From positions 6,444,490-6,508,489 of the forward strand of contig NC_056534.1 in NCBI RefSeq assembly GCF_910596095.1: a DNA stretch of 64,000 nucleotides, written 5' to 3'. This document shows positions 24,451-36,800 of the stretch, piece by piece (within the stretch, counting starts at the first letter, position 1; every line of letters begins with the position of its first letter). Under the pieces are notes generated by a model. The model ran no database searches. It was given only the letters and a program-made list of their open reading frames with translations, and was not told the origin of the DNA. A program made the translations under genes and the position numbers. The DNA is from Thunnus maccoyii. Lineage: Eukaryota; Chordata; Actinopteri; Scombriformes; Scombridae.

Positions 24451-25219
24451 TTAACTCTATAATTCTCCTGTGTCAGATGTATAGCGCCACGCTCTCTGGG
24501 CATTCATTGTCACAGCGCCCCCATCCAGATGTTCAGGCTTGTGTGCATACTGTACAGTAGAGACAGATTTTCCTCCCCCACACCATCACTAACGTCTGAG
24601 TGTAAAACAGTACATAAAACAGTACGATGGTAGATTATATAGGCCTAGATCTTACATCTTAAATATTATTAGATCTTAAATATTAATGGCAACGTTGTAA
24701 AAATATACTCAGCATCCTTTTGACAAGAGTCACTTAATCTTTTTTTTTTAAATTAGCACTATTAGGATGTTGTATTTATTCAGTTAACTGTTTGTTTCTG
24801 TAAATTTTATAAGGTATAGATGCTGTTTTGAAGCCTTCTTCACTCTGCAGGGATCTGAAGGATACATTCGAAAGCCTTTGTTTATTTATATGTTTTGTTG
24901 GCTTTAAAGTAGTCCAACTGAAACATGTTGAACATACCAGCATTGGCTTACAAATGACACACCATGTGTAAGTTTTTAATTGTGGAAGTGAACTCCCCTG
25001 TGTAAAACTCCCAAATTTGCAATAGATGCAGAGGACATTGTCGAATGTAACTGATGATGAAATTGGATGTTGTTTGCAATTGAAACTAAGTGAAACTAAT
25101 TTGAACTATTTTTACAAACCGGTTGGTTTAATCCAGTAAATCTTTTGAGATGATCATATGTTTCGTATATCAAAAAGCTGCTGGGCATCTATATTGACCC
25201 TGAACCATTGCATAATCTA

Positions 25220-25675
25220 TGCCAAAGGTTTTCAAAGTGGGAGGCATGCCTCCCCAGGGCGTCTCCAAACAGTTTCAGGGGAGGCTCAGGGAGTGAAAAG
25301 ATATTACGTTAGTTATCACATTAACTGTCAAAAGGAGATCATGTATAATAGTGTGTGATTTGGTTAAAGAGATAGTTCAGAGATACAGTAGTTTTGGGGA
25401 ATTTTACCGTTTTTCCCACTTTCCCAGAGTCCGAAACTAATAAATGTCTCAGGACAGACTTTTTATGTCTTTTTATTACTTTGGTGTAGTCTGAAGTTAT
25501 GTCAAACAGCAATATGGCTATCTTGGAAAAGTTGTTGAGTGTCTATGGGATCAAATAACATAATAATGATCTCATAGGTATCTAACACTAAGCTACACAA
25601 AGGGGGCTGATGGGCGCCTTTTTCCAAGCTTTGTCTGAGAGGACGCCCACAGTCTCAGACTTTGAAAACTTCTGC
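25220..25675. mobile_element. hAT-like non-autonomous remnant
   Basis: The ends carry an exact 11-bp inverted repeat, GTTTTCAAAGT at 25228-25238 and ACTTTGAAAAC at 25659-25669. They lie inside longer TTTCAAA-type ends of the kind seen in hAT (Charlie-like) elements (GGTTTTCAAAGTGGGAGGC / GTCTCAGACTTTGAAAACTT). The interior has no transposase frame. Confidence 0.55.
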
Positions 25676-26829
25676 TCTCTGCAATGTGCACAATTTATCT
25701 ATGTTGGAATATTATCTGATCCCAGTTTTGCAGTGTGGCCATTTGATTAAACACAATTTTAGGAATATGCAACATACGCATAAGCACAGATATGGAAATA
25801 TGAAGGACTTAAAAGCTTGATTTTGACACAGTGACCCTCTTCAAGACAGGCCCTCGAGGTCAGGTAATGAAGCAGGACCCACGGTGTTGGTTGATAATGT
25901 GCTTAATGATGAAACTAATTTTTCATTAACAAACCATTTAAGACACAATTTAGTCCTCCTGTAGTTCGGGGTTACTGGGCAGTTTCCTGCTGTAGTAATC
26001 AGCCTTCTTCTCTGTTGTAATGCAATAGTGAATAAAATGTAGCTCCTGCTTGATGACAAAACTAAGAAAATAACAAAAAATGTAGATTAAAACTCTTTAG
26101 AATAAGAACTCAAATTGACGTCTGATGCCAGTTTGTCAATATGGTTAATCCATGTGTCAACTAAAAGGCGTGATTTTGTATAACAGTAATATACTTACTT
26201 TAAAATAATTTTCTTTTTTTCCTTCAAAGGGCAGAATTATTATGGGCTGATATGAATATGTACGCATATGAATATGCACATGTGTGTGTATATGTAGGTG
26301 TGTATGTGTGTTTATGTATATATGTATATATAAATATGGATTTTGCTCTTTATTTAAGAGATGGATGCTCCTCTTGTTTATTTTACATTATTTTTTATTT
26401 ATTTTTTCTCTCTAAAGTGTGTGTTTTGTGTCTGGTTGGCACATGTACCACTTTATATGTGTTCTTTAAAAGAAAGACTAATTCAGTGCAAGAAAAGGGA
26501 TGAAAAGAAGATAAAACCGTGACCTTTAAACAACACTCTGTTTTATGTATTGTCCTCAAACAGCACCACACTCATGACACAGCGACCTAAATTCACTTTG
26601 CCGCTACATTGCCTGAGCCGCTCAACGCTGACCTGCGTTGACCTTAATTTCTCTAAGGCTTCATTTCTCCTCACATCAGCTTCTGGGGATATTTTGGTTA
26701 ATCCATAGGCTATGTTTAGCCTTTTCGCCAGAATGCATTACCAATTTAAGGCACGGTGAGATTAAATTAGATTATGCATGGAAGCAGAGCTGATATGTGT
26801 TACAGTCTCCTCACATGTTCACTGCGGAG

Positions 26830-27169
26830 GAAAAGTAGGGCAGCAGTGTGTGCAGCGGCTGCTGACGGATCGACCTTCTCTCCCTCCTGTCCTTACATTA
26901 CACCGTTTCCCTGACATTACACGACTCTGCCGGAGGGGCGAGTGAGAAGGAGAGAAGTAGCTTCTCGCTTTTACTTTATTGGCCGTGCGGGCTTCCGTAG
27001 AGACGCTTCAAACATGGCTCCCTTCATGCTGGTAACGTGAGAGTCAAAGTTGTGACAGAGCCGACAGCAGCGAGGAAACAAAACACTGCACGACCACCTT
27101 TATCGCTTCAACTATAAACCCCCCCCCGCCAAAAAAGAAAAGCAGAGCCGTCTGTAGGAGGTGTCACAG
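26830..27169 (+). promoter_or_regulatory. trmt1: Candidate trmt1 promoter and non-coding first exon
   Basis: A G+C and CpG-enriched stretch about 1.6 kb before the first trmt1 coding exon. It ends in CACAG|GTAAAAC at 27169/27170, a good plus-strand donor. The first coding exon opens with an acceptor at 28773-28775, so an upstream untranslated exon must exist and this is the best candidate. Start point unknown. Confidence 0.45.
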
Positions 27170-27424
27170 GTAAAACTGTTTACAGGAGTTAGCTTGGTTA
27201 GCATACTAGCTAACAGTAGCCTTGCTGGTGAGAGGTGTGCAGCAGTTGCAGTGTCTTGTGTGCACTGTCAGTGTTGTTCATTTAGTCGGTTTTGCTGAAG
27301 TATTAAACATTTTCTTAAATATGCCATGTTTGCATGTCAACTATACTGTTATATTGAGAGAAGAAGAACATTGTGTGCTGTACAGTGTGAGGATGAATGT
27401 GAGGAAACAGTTCAGGTTCACTGG

Positions 27425-27960
27425 TGAGGCAACTTTATATTATACAGCACATTTCATAGCCAAGACAGTTCAAAGTGCTTTACAGAAAATAATGGTTAAA
27501 GTCATTAAGCACAAAACACCAGTGTGAGGATATTAAACTAAATTAAAAACATGTAGAACTGAATATCAAAATTATGTGGACACACGTGCATGATAGAAAT
27601 GTAAACACACATAAAAGCATGCTAATATAAGCACATAAAACACGTCTAGTAATAAAAGTACTTACAGTGACTGTGCTGAGGTCTAAGCCTTTGGGGAAGA
27701 GGTGGGTTGTAAGTCTGGATTTAAATGTATCTACAGATGTGGCCTGTCTTAAATTGTCAGGAATGATTATTGAAATGATTCCAGTAATAGGCACTCAGGC
27801 AGCTCGATACCTGAAAGCTGCTTCTTCATGCTTAGTGTTAACCTGAGAGACAGTGAATAGACCAGTCCCCGATGGTCTGAGGCTTCTAGTGGGTTCATAG
27901 GGAATTAGCATTTGAGAAATGTATTCAGGGCCCTTGCTTCAGTATTGTGGATGAGTTGTA
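27425..27960. repeat. Probable decayed retroelement-like repeat
   Basis: Contains CAAAGTGCTTTACAGAAA, a phrase common in teleost repeats. On the minus strand it encodes IPDNLRQATSVDTFKSRL then TTHLF, like the end of some fish LINE reverse-transcriptase ORFs. The match is partial and interrupted; family not assigned. Confidence 0.4.
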
Positions 27961-28001
27961 ATTGTTTTTACAGGTCTTGCTTAGTTGACTCTAAATAAGA
28001 A

Positions 28002-28432
28002 GAATCAGTCCATTAATCGATTAGCTGATGGACTGAACGGTAATTAACAGCAATTTTAATAGCTGGTAATCGTTTAAGTCATCATCATACTGAAATGCCA
28101 AATATTCTCTAGTTCCAGCTTCTCAAATGAGAAAAGAATTAGGGCTACAATTAACAAATATTTTCATCAGCAATTAGTCTGTTGATTATTTACTCAATCA
28201 ATCAATTAGGTGTTTGATCTGTAAAATGTCAGAAAATGGAGCAAAATGTTTCCCAAAGCCCAAAATGCTGTCATAGAAGACTAAATAAACCAGAAAATAT
28301 TCACATTTGAGGAGCTGGAATTTTTTTTTTCTTAGAAAATGACTCAAAACACTTAATCAATTATCAAAATAGTTGGTGATTGATTTTCTGTTGATTGAGT
28401 AATCAATTAATTGACTAATCGTTGCAGCTCTG
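28002..28432 (+). repeat. Teleost 'GGCTACAA...GTTGCAGC' repeat: one partial and one near-complete copy (copy C)
   Basis: The near-complete copy runs from about 28139 (TTAGGGCTACAATTAAC) to 28432 (GACTAATCGTTGCAGCTCT), with terminal inverted similarity and the internal phrase GTAAAATGTCAGAAAATGGAG. A partial copy at about 28002-28135 directly precedes it (CATTAATCGATTAGCTG then ATATTCTCTAGTTCCAGCTT). Confidence 0.75.
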
Positions 28433-28775
28433 GTAGGATTTACTGCTTTTCCCCTGTTTCTAGTAATTGTAAATCAAATATCTTTGGGTTTTGTACTGTT
28501 TGCCAGGAAGAACTAAGAATTCAAGGGACTTCTGAGCATTTTTACTATATTTTTTCATTTTATGGACTAAATGATGATGATCATTTGTTTATATCTTGCT
28601 TTTGCTTCATACATTGGTTGACTGCACTTATTGTGAGTCATTTAGGAGATGAGAGTTGTGCCAAATTAATGTAATGTAGCCTAATATAATAATAATGTTC
28701 AATGAGCCAAAGCAGCTGATTATTGTCCAAGTTTTTTACTCAGATTTTCTGCTTGTTTTTTTTGTCCTTTTCTAG

Positions 28776-29189
28776 ACGAACTACCTTTATGCTAGTGCGG
28801 ACAGTCCGGCTGTTCCCCCTCATCATCTCCCATCATCTACATCATCGCTGCACTCCTTCTGCCAGACATTTATTTCGGAGGAGTACAGGCTGTGCTGCTG
28901 CTGCTGCTGCTGCTTGTGCCAGCAGGGGACTGAGATCCATGGAGCCCCTGAAAGCTGCTCAGCAGGACCTGGAGGTTCCCGCCACTAACACTTCATCCAC
29001 ACCCACCAAATCTACAGCGATGGGTCCAAACCCGACCCCCACTGACACGCCGGCTGCACAGGAGAACTCGTCTCCTGCGGGACTGTTACCAGGGGAGACG
29101 GTGGTCAATGAGGGCAAGGCGGCCATCCTGTTTCCAAGTGCCAATGAGGTGTTTTATAACCCGGTCCAGGAGTTTAACAGAGATTTAAC
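28776..29189 (+). CDS. trmt1: trmt1 first coding exon with two in-frame candidate starts
   Basis: The acceptor (long T tract, tctag) ends at 28775. The first ATG (28789) gives [12 protein letters not shown], an Arg/His/Ser-rich, acid-free leader with a poly-Ala tract encoded by GCT repeats (28891-28917), typical of a mitochondrial presequence. A second in-frame ATG (28939, residue 51) opens [12 protein letters not shown] and would yield a 625-aa form without the leader. Neither ATG has a purine at -3, so leaky scanning is plausible. The exon ends at AC|GTGAGT. Confidence 0.9.
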
Positions 29190-32100
29190 GTGAGTATGAA
29201 CACCGGCTGCGTCTGACACCTCGCTCCATCACTCAGACACAGTTTGTCAGTCGTTTTTAAAAACATTTTGAATAGTCAGGACAAGTCTACCTATCAATCA
29301 CAAGAACCTTGCAGACCAGTCGTAAGCCTGGAGGGGATCATGTGATTGGTTGTGTGTGTCTGTCCACTGCTAATCTCACACACTACCGGACCCATCAGCC
29401 TAATATTTTTTGTGTACATGTATGACTGAATGCTCAAGGACGTCTCGTGGTTGTGGTGACTCACAATTTTTTAAAAACCCATTTTGTAATGCCATTGACT
29501 CCTCACTCGTCTTATCCGGCTGGTAGGAGCCACAAGTGATCAGCAACTACTTCAGTTTGGAATCTGGTTTCCAGTGGGGACAACCAATCATCCCTTGTTG
29601 CCACAATAGATTAATCTGTGCCAAATTTTGGTACCTTTTCAGCAGTCCTCGTCATTTTACGACATAGCAAAAGGCATTTCCGGCAATCAACTAGGCTAAA
29701 AACAAGTCTTACTTTTACATTTTGGCCTTTGTTGTGGCTCAGAAACTGACATCTGTAGAAAAGTTTGTTTTAATCTTGAACCGGAGCATCTGCAGATTAA
29801 TTCCATACTCAATATGTTATGATCCACTAAAGTTAGGCACCATACGAAATGAATAAATCCCCATTTTTGTTATCTTTGCTGCCATCTTGACTGTACACAC
29901 CTGGTGTAGATCTGCACTCTACTTAATATAACCAGAAGAGTTAATTACAAGTCTTCTAGTTGTAATTAAGTTTTATAAAATAGTGTTTGGGGAAAAACAA
30001 ATGTGAATATGGATCTTGAGTGTCCTCGGGTTATTACTCTGTTATGCTATCAACATGTTTATACATAATTGATCCCATTTCCCGTTTCCCTCCACAGATG
30101 TGCTGTGATCACAGAGTTTGCCAGAGATCTGCTGGCTCAGCGGGGGGTGAAAGTGGTGGTGCCGGGAGAGAAAGAGCGAGTGGTGGTCTCTCTGTCGGAG
30201 GAGACGAACGAAGCGGACACACAGATGGAGGAGAAAAACGGAGCAGAGGAGCCAGCTGTAACCGCAACAGTGGGGGAGAAATGTGAGGTACGTACTAGGG
30301 ATGGATTTTATATTGTAATGGCCAAACAGCAGATTTATAAGGAATAGTTTGACATTTTGGTAAGTTTGGTTATTTATTATCTTGCTAAGAGGTTGATGAG
30401 ACAATTGATATCCCTGTCATATCTGTCTGGTTAGCTTAGCTTAGCATGTTACAGGTTAATAAGTAAACTTTGGATGGAGGCAGGCTAGCTGTTTCCACCT
30501 ATTTCCAGTCTTTATGCTAAGCTAAGCTAACCGTTTCATGGGACTAGCTTCAAAATTAGTTTTTTTTTATGGCTACAAACACATTTATTTTACGTAAATC
30601 TGTAAATTTAGTTTGTCAGTGTCCTTGTGTATGGGCAAGATTGCAAATAAGCGCGTTTCACAAAATATCAAACTGTCTTTGTGCCGTTTATCCAAAATTA
30701 GTATTTTTTTTTATGGCTACAAACACATATTTATTTTATGTAAATCTTCTGTAAATTTAGTCAGTGTCCTTGTGTATGGTTACCATTATTATCAAAGAAA
30801 AATATGATGTTTTTATATTTATGTTCTGGATTTAGTTTGCTTATTTTAGCATCTAAAGCAGTGCGGTTAAAAGCGTATCATTAAACATTATTGTAATGTC
30901 GCACCAGGTAATTTCACACTATGTTAGATCCTCTTTTAAAGGATTTCATTGTATTGTAAATAATTAGTGGTCAGTAAACACAACTAAAACCCAAGGTTCT
31001 TCTTCTTAGTGGTATGTGAGTGCAGAAGTTGCAGCCGCTGTCGGTCTCTGGATGTAGCGCTCAGCAGCTCGTGGGAGACCAATTTGTGGTTTTCTGCTCT
31101 AAGAGAAAACTTTCTACCGGTGATAAGAACTAAAACCAAAATTTAAGATTGCAAATGGAGCAAATCTGCAGCACGATAAGCACAGGAGTAAGGAAAATTG
31201 TGTAATACATGATTTGTTACAGCAGTTCTGCTTTATTTTAGCGAGGCCTTCGTGTGCTGGAGGGTCTGGCGGCTTCCGGTCTGCGATCGGTGCGTTTCGC
31301 TCTGGAGGTCCCGGGTCTGCAGAGCGTCACCGCCAACGACTTCTCCACCAAAGCGGCGGCTCTGATCGCCAGGAACGCCCAGTATAACAAAGTCAGCCAC
31401 CTACTCCAGGCCAGCTGCAGAGACGCCAGGTACCATCACTCATCTCATTCAGGGAAGCGCTTGTTTGCTGACGGTCCTCCTCTGCCACCGTTATTTATCC
31501 ACTTCACTGATTCGCTGTCTGTTTGTTCTTCTCCTCTTGTATTTATCCGACGCTTCTCTCATAGTCATTCCTCTCCCGTCTTCACCTTTGACCTCTTGTT
31601 CTATTCATTCCTCTGCTCCCGCTCTGATCTCCTCCCTGCTCGTCTTTTTGCTTTTTCTTCTTTCATTATCTTTTTTTTTTTTTTTTGCTTTTTCTTTTTA
31701 GTTCATTATCTTCTTCTCTTTTCTGTCTGGCTTGCTTGTCTTCATACTTATCTTCTTCTATCCTCTCAAGTCTTTTCTCCTTTCTCTTCTAATCTGCTCT
31801 TTTTTTTTTGTTGTTGACTGGCCTTGACTCATCTTGTGTCTACTCTTGTGTGCTCTGACAGCCTCTTTGTCTTTCTTCCATCCCTCTCTGCTTTTGTTTT
31901 TCATTTAAATTCTACCTCAGTATCCAACATTTTTTAAATCATCCCTCCTCCCTCTCCTCTATATATATTTTTCTCTTAGCATGCTGATGTATGAAATGCG
32001 AGGGAAGAAGGAGCGCTACGATGTCATCGATCTGGATCCCTACGGTAGCCCTGCCTCCTTTTTGGATGCCGCCGTGCAGGCCGTCAGCGAGGGAGGTGGG

Positions 32101-33770
32101 TAGTGGTTCGGTCCATCAATCATCTCCACCGGCCTTGTTTTTCTGGGTCAGTTTTGGAATAGGATTGTTTTGACGGTAAACTAGTTTCATGGTGTTTCCT
32201 AGTGTCTTTTTAGTCAGACCATCATTCAGAGTTTCTAAAAAACTAGCAAAAAGGTAACGCTGATTGATTGATTCAGTCTTTTATTTGTCCATGACAGCCG
32301 GTTTTCATGATTGTAGTTGGTCTCCACAAAATAGGGCAGGTCACCATGTACAGTAGACGCACTGGCAGCGTGTAGGAGTTCAGTATTCACATCCCTTCTC
32401 TCTCAATTTACTCTGCATTTGTCTGATCTGCTGAAAGATGATTTTTTGTGACCTGGGATTTTAGAGTGCTCACTGGGGGCTGTGGTGTCCCCTGTTCTGG
32501 TCTGGCCGGGGGACCTTTGTTGTATTTCATTCCCCCATCATCTCTCTGCTGTCGTTATAACAAAGGCTCAAACATGGCTCAGAAAATATCAAAAATAAAA
32601 TTAACTCAACTATTAGATGACGTTGGTGGTGACAGGATGACAGTTGGGTGTTTTTCTTACAGGAAAATCTTTAACTGAAACAAGCAAAATGAGGTCAGTT
32701 AATGAATGTTCATCAATACATTTTTGGTTTTGTTGCCCAGCTCACTTTTAGAAATTCAAGATACAAAGACTTTTTACATTTTTACATAAATTTCCACTCG
32801 TGTTCCTGGTTTAAGGCAACAAGAAGTGTCCTAGAACCACGTAGACATGAAGTAAGTGATTAATCTGAACAGCAGAGAGCTTTCCATCTAAGGACCGGTG
32901 GACATCATCACCATCATCACACTTTTCACTGCCTCCTCTTTGTCCTTTTTCGGTATGAACGATCACAGATCAGTCAGGTTAGCAGACATGAGCGTGCACC
33001 TTGTGGACTCTACTCATGTCACAGCTCAGGATTTCTGGGTATTGAAATTGGAAATGTCCCTTTTTTTTACTTTCCCATGCCGTCTCTTCGTGGTGAAGTT
33101 GATGGAGTTGCTTTTCTTTTCATCGTCAGATGAAAGCCTTGAACACGGCCGTCATTATGGGTCATTTCCAATCACTTTGCTCTATACCAATCCATCCCTG
33201 ACAGGTTCAATTTTACTCACCGTTTTCTTATGGATGTATTTGACTTTCATAAGTTATTTATTTGCTTCCACCCATCTAAAGGAAATGCATTAAATCTCAT
33301 TGTATTTTTCATGACAATTCAAGAAATTGGCATAAAATCTGCTTGACAGTTGGATCAGAAGTGGGTCAGATATTGTTTGTGAATAATTCTTGTTTTGGTT
33401 TGATCCTATTTTCAGTTCAGTTGAAATGGGACAAAATTATGAATGATGTTAAGACTTGATGGTTGACCTGTTACCATCTGCACTGTCCTCATTTGAAAAG
33501 CTCCACTTATGTGGTGCAGCCAAAGAGTTCAAACAACACCGAGAGTTCATGTACCGATCTGTCCGACCGAGGTGTGAAGTCTTATATTTCCTAATGTTTC
33601 CTTTTTGTTTTTCTTTTCTCTCTCTCTCTCTCTGTGTCTCTTTCTCTCTCAGGTCTGTTGTGCATAACATGCACAGACATGGCAGTGATGGCAGGAAACA
33701 GTGGAGAGACCTGCTACAGCAAATATGGTTCAGTCTCCATCAAAGCCAAATACTGTCATGAGATGGTGAG

Positions 33771-33836
<66 letters not shown>

Positions 33837-36800
33837 ATACTCCACATGCAGAGACATGCCACTATGTTTGCATTCATAATGTCTTAATCCTCAGTGTGTA
33901 CAGTATGTGTGTGGGTTTGACGGAAACGCACTAAATGTCATGGATTCTGGCCTGAGGGGGGCTGTGAGTGCGGTTTTGTTGTTGGTGTGTTTATGTGTTT
34001 GCATACTTATTAGGAAACTTTTATCACAAGGATAGAAAGAAGAAGAAAGATGCATCAAACTATGACATTTCACTGTTTTACTGCCCTGTCTGCCTCTTTA
34101 AAGGCCTCTTTAAAGACACGTCTGATAAGAGTTTGAAGAACGTTGACTCTGGCACCCCCTAGTGGTGACAGATACTGTGGCAGACAAAAGAAAAGACAAA
34201 AGAAGCTCTTATCAGATTGTCAAACAGCATCTGAAACGCCCTCCTACACCTTTCCAAGGTCAGAAAAGGGGGACGTTAGGTTCAGCAATTTTGGTAACAT
34301 TTTGAAAATGACAATTCAACAAGCATGCCCGCCTCATGCTGTGATTGGCCGGGTGTGTACTGTGTGGAGTTTTTGAGCACTAGTTGCACTATGAAGCAAT
34401 GCACATTTCGTTCATGTGCACAGACTTGTGCGTGCAGTCATGCTAACGGTTTCACACTATTCCAGTGCAAAACAGTTGGTGGAGGTAACTTGCCAAGAGA
34501 GGGAGCATTGTGCCAGACAAAGTCAGGAAGAAGTCTGTTGGATATAATCGAGGAAGGTTTCAACTTCTTTTGTAAAATCAGCTCTAGAAACGTTTTATGA
34601 GGAAGGAAATTCACTCAATGCTCACAATGTTTTTTGGGTCAGAAATACACCACCAGTTTTCACCAAGATCATCTGATTTTTCCATGAACAAAACCTTTTT
34701 GCCATCAGACTCATTTGAAAGATGCTTTAATCACATAAAAGAAATTCAACACGAAGTAGCTCTGAGTTCATCGGGAGCCCATTTGGACCGTCGGCACCGC
34801 TGGTTGATTGATGGTAGATCTGATGGATTTTCCCAAACTTTCCATCAAGAACAAACCAACTGACCAAGAAATTTCAGCGCACTGTAAAGACTTACATTGC
34901 ATTGTTTGAGTATAAAGTCTTTTTCTCTACTTTTTAAGTGTATATGTTTGTTTTCAGTCTCGTTGAGAACAGACTCAAAGAGACTGTCAGAGTCGCTGGA
35001 AAGAGAAAGTCATAGTAACTCAGAAACAAAGGATCTGTCCTTTATTTATATATATATATATGTACACACACATATATATATATATACACATTAGAGTAAA
35101 AACCTATTCATGTTGTTCCCTTTAGAAATAATTTTTTATTGTTAGTCAATTGTGAAAGTATTGGTCATGATATTTGTAGTAAAAATGGTTTTTTCCCAAA
35201 AAATCTGTCAGTAATGGGATAAAATGTGATGACATGAATACTGAACATGGGTTTTGTGTAAATAATTCATGAATTTCATGTGCTTCAGTAGAAGAAAGAC
35301 TTCATTCATGAAAGCAGTAGCAGTCAGATGAACCTTTCCCTCCACATACTCTGCAGAAAGACGTTGTTTCCCTCATTTTCCTTCAGCCCTGCAAATGTTG
35401 CAGTAAAATAAAAACTTTCTCAGATGTTTCACATCAAGAAAAAAAATAGTGAATGTGTGTGTTATCTCCATCTTTTTTTTTTTTTTTTCTCCCCCCCCCC
35501 TGCAGGCTCTTCGTATCATCCTCCACAGTTTAGACCAGAGGGCGGGGGTGTACCAGCGATACATCCAGCCCCTGCTGTCCGTCAGCGTCGACTTCTACAT
35601 TCGAGTCTTTGTACGCGTCTTCACAGGACAGGCCAAGGTCAAAAACTCAGCCAGGTACAAACACAAAGACTCATGCATGCACTGTGTCTGTCTTTCAGCA
35701 AAGGCTGATATATGATGAAAGTCGAATGGTCCTGAAACTGGGTCACTGCAGCAACAAATACCAGAAAAATAATGGCAGCAGCAGAACCGAGTGAGATAAA
35801 GGAAATGAAAATGTAGGAACATATAAAAAATTTAATGTTGATTATTTTTTGTGAATTTTAAGTAGAGCAAAAATGAGAATATGAAGCTATATATGTATAT
35901 GCATGCACATTAAATAGCATACATGCATACATACACATGGAGATTTGACTAAAATGTTCCCTGCTGTGACATGCATAAAACAATATTTAAATGTAAAATC
36001 CTGCTTTTCCTCTTCTGTCTCTCTGGTGTTGCAGTAAACAGGCTCTGATCTACAACTGTGTCGGTTGCGGGTCGTTCCACCTCCAAAGAATGGGCAGAAG
36101 AACAAGCAATGGAAAACAGTAAGATCTCACGCGCTGAACAACCAGCAGCTCTTCCTTTTGTTGTTCATGTGAAATGAAGATCAGCAAACTGCAGGAGCCT
36201 CTGTGTTGGAGAAAACTCTCACACTGTTGGTCCTTTGTGGTTCAACCTCATCTAGCCTTTCAGGATTTCTCATTTTGAGGTTGTTCACCAGTGTAGTTTA
36301 AACACTCGCCTTTATATTTAAGAATACAATTGATTTCTAAGACTGTTGATGATTGTATCTGAGTCCAGATGTCATTTTTTCCATTAGTAAGTGAGGGTTA
36401 ACGTACTTTATTGGTTATCTATGATGATGAACGGCAGCCACCTGTTTTGTGTTTGTCATGGTTGAACAGGCTGAAGTTGTGGCATTAAAACATTGTTAGA
36501 AATCACACATTAAAAATTTAATTTCTGAGAGGTTTATTAGACTTAATTTCATTGTTATGCACTGTTCATATCATATGGTGCATCATTTTTATTTATTAAT
36601 GCTTTGTCTCCTGGTGTGTTTTAGATGAAACAAGGTTTATATTCATTGGGATTTACAGGAGCCTTGCATCTCTTCTGTTATCTATAGTATTTTTGTGAAA
36701 AAGTATTGGATACAAGTTTTGATGGAACCTATGAAAGTAAAAACTTTGGGGGCCAAATATTTTTTGCTGGAGGGCCCCATTTACACCACGTGGCCCTATT

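Larger units (their letters stand above)
22800..26829. other. Interval between the divergent nacc1 and trmt1 promoters
   Basis: No protein-coding exon is recognised. Contents: (CA)n at 22812-22852, the CAGA array, the AGTCT repeat, (TA)n at 23460-23480, a small GC-rich patch at 24.09-24.45 kb, a hAT-like remnant at 25.22-25.67 kb, and a possibly regulatory stretch at 26.59-26.81 kb with ATGCAT and TTAATTT motifs. Open frames here are short and low in coding character. Confidence 0.5.

Noticed and set aside
27010-27030. ATGGCTCCCTTCATGCTG|GTAACG as an alternative trmt1 start exon.
   Set aside because: Splicing this to the acceptor at 28775 gives an immediate stop in the resulting frame.
28723-28788. 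An open frame starting upstream at 28723 as the trmt1 start.
   Set aside because: It covers the T-rich splice tract and acceptor of the exon; the exon begins at 28776.
36415-36485. C-box-like TGATGATGA and D-box-like CTGA in a trmt1 intron, suggesting a C/D snoRNA.
   Set aside because: Flanking sequence does not form a terminal stem and the box spacing is short. The same chance pair recurs near 37480.
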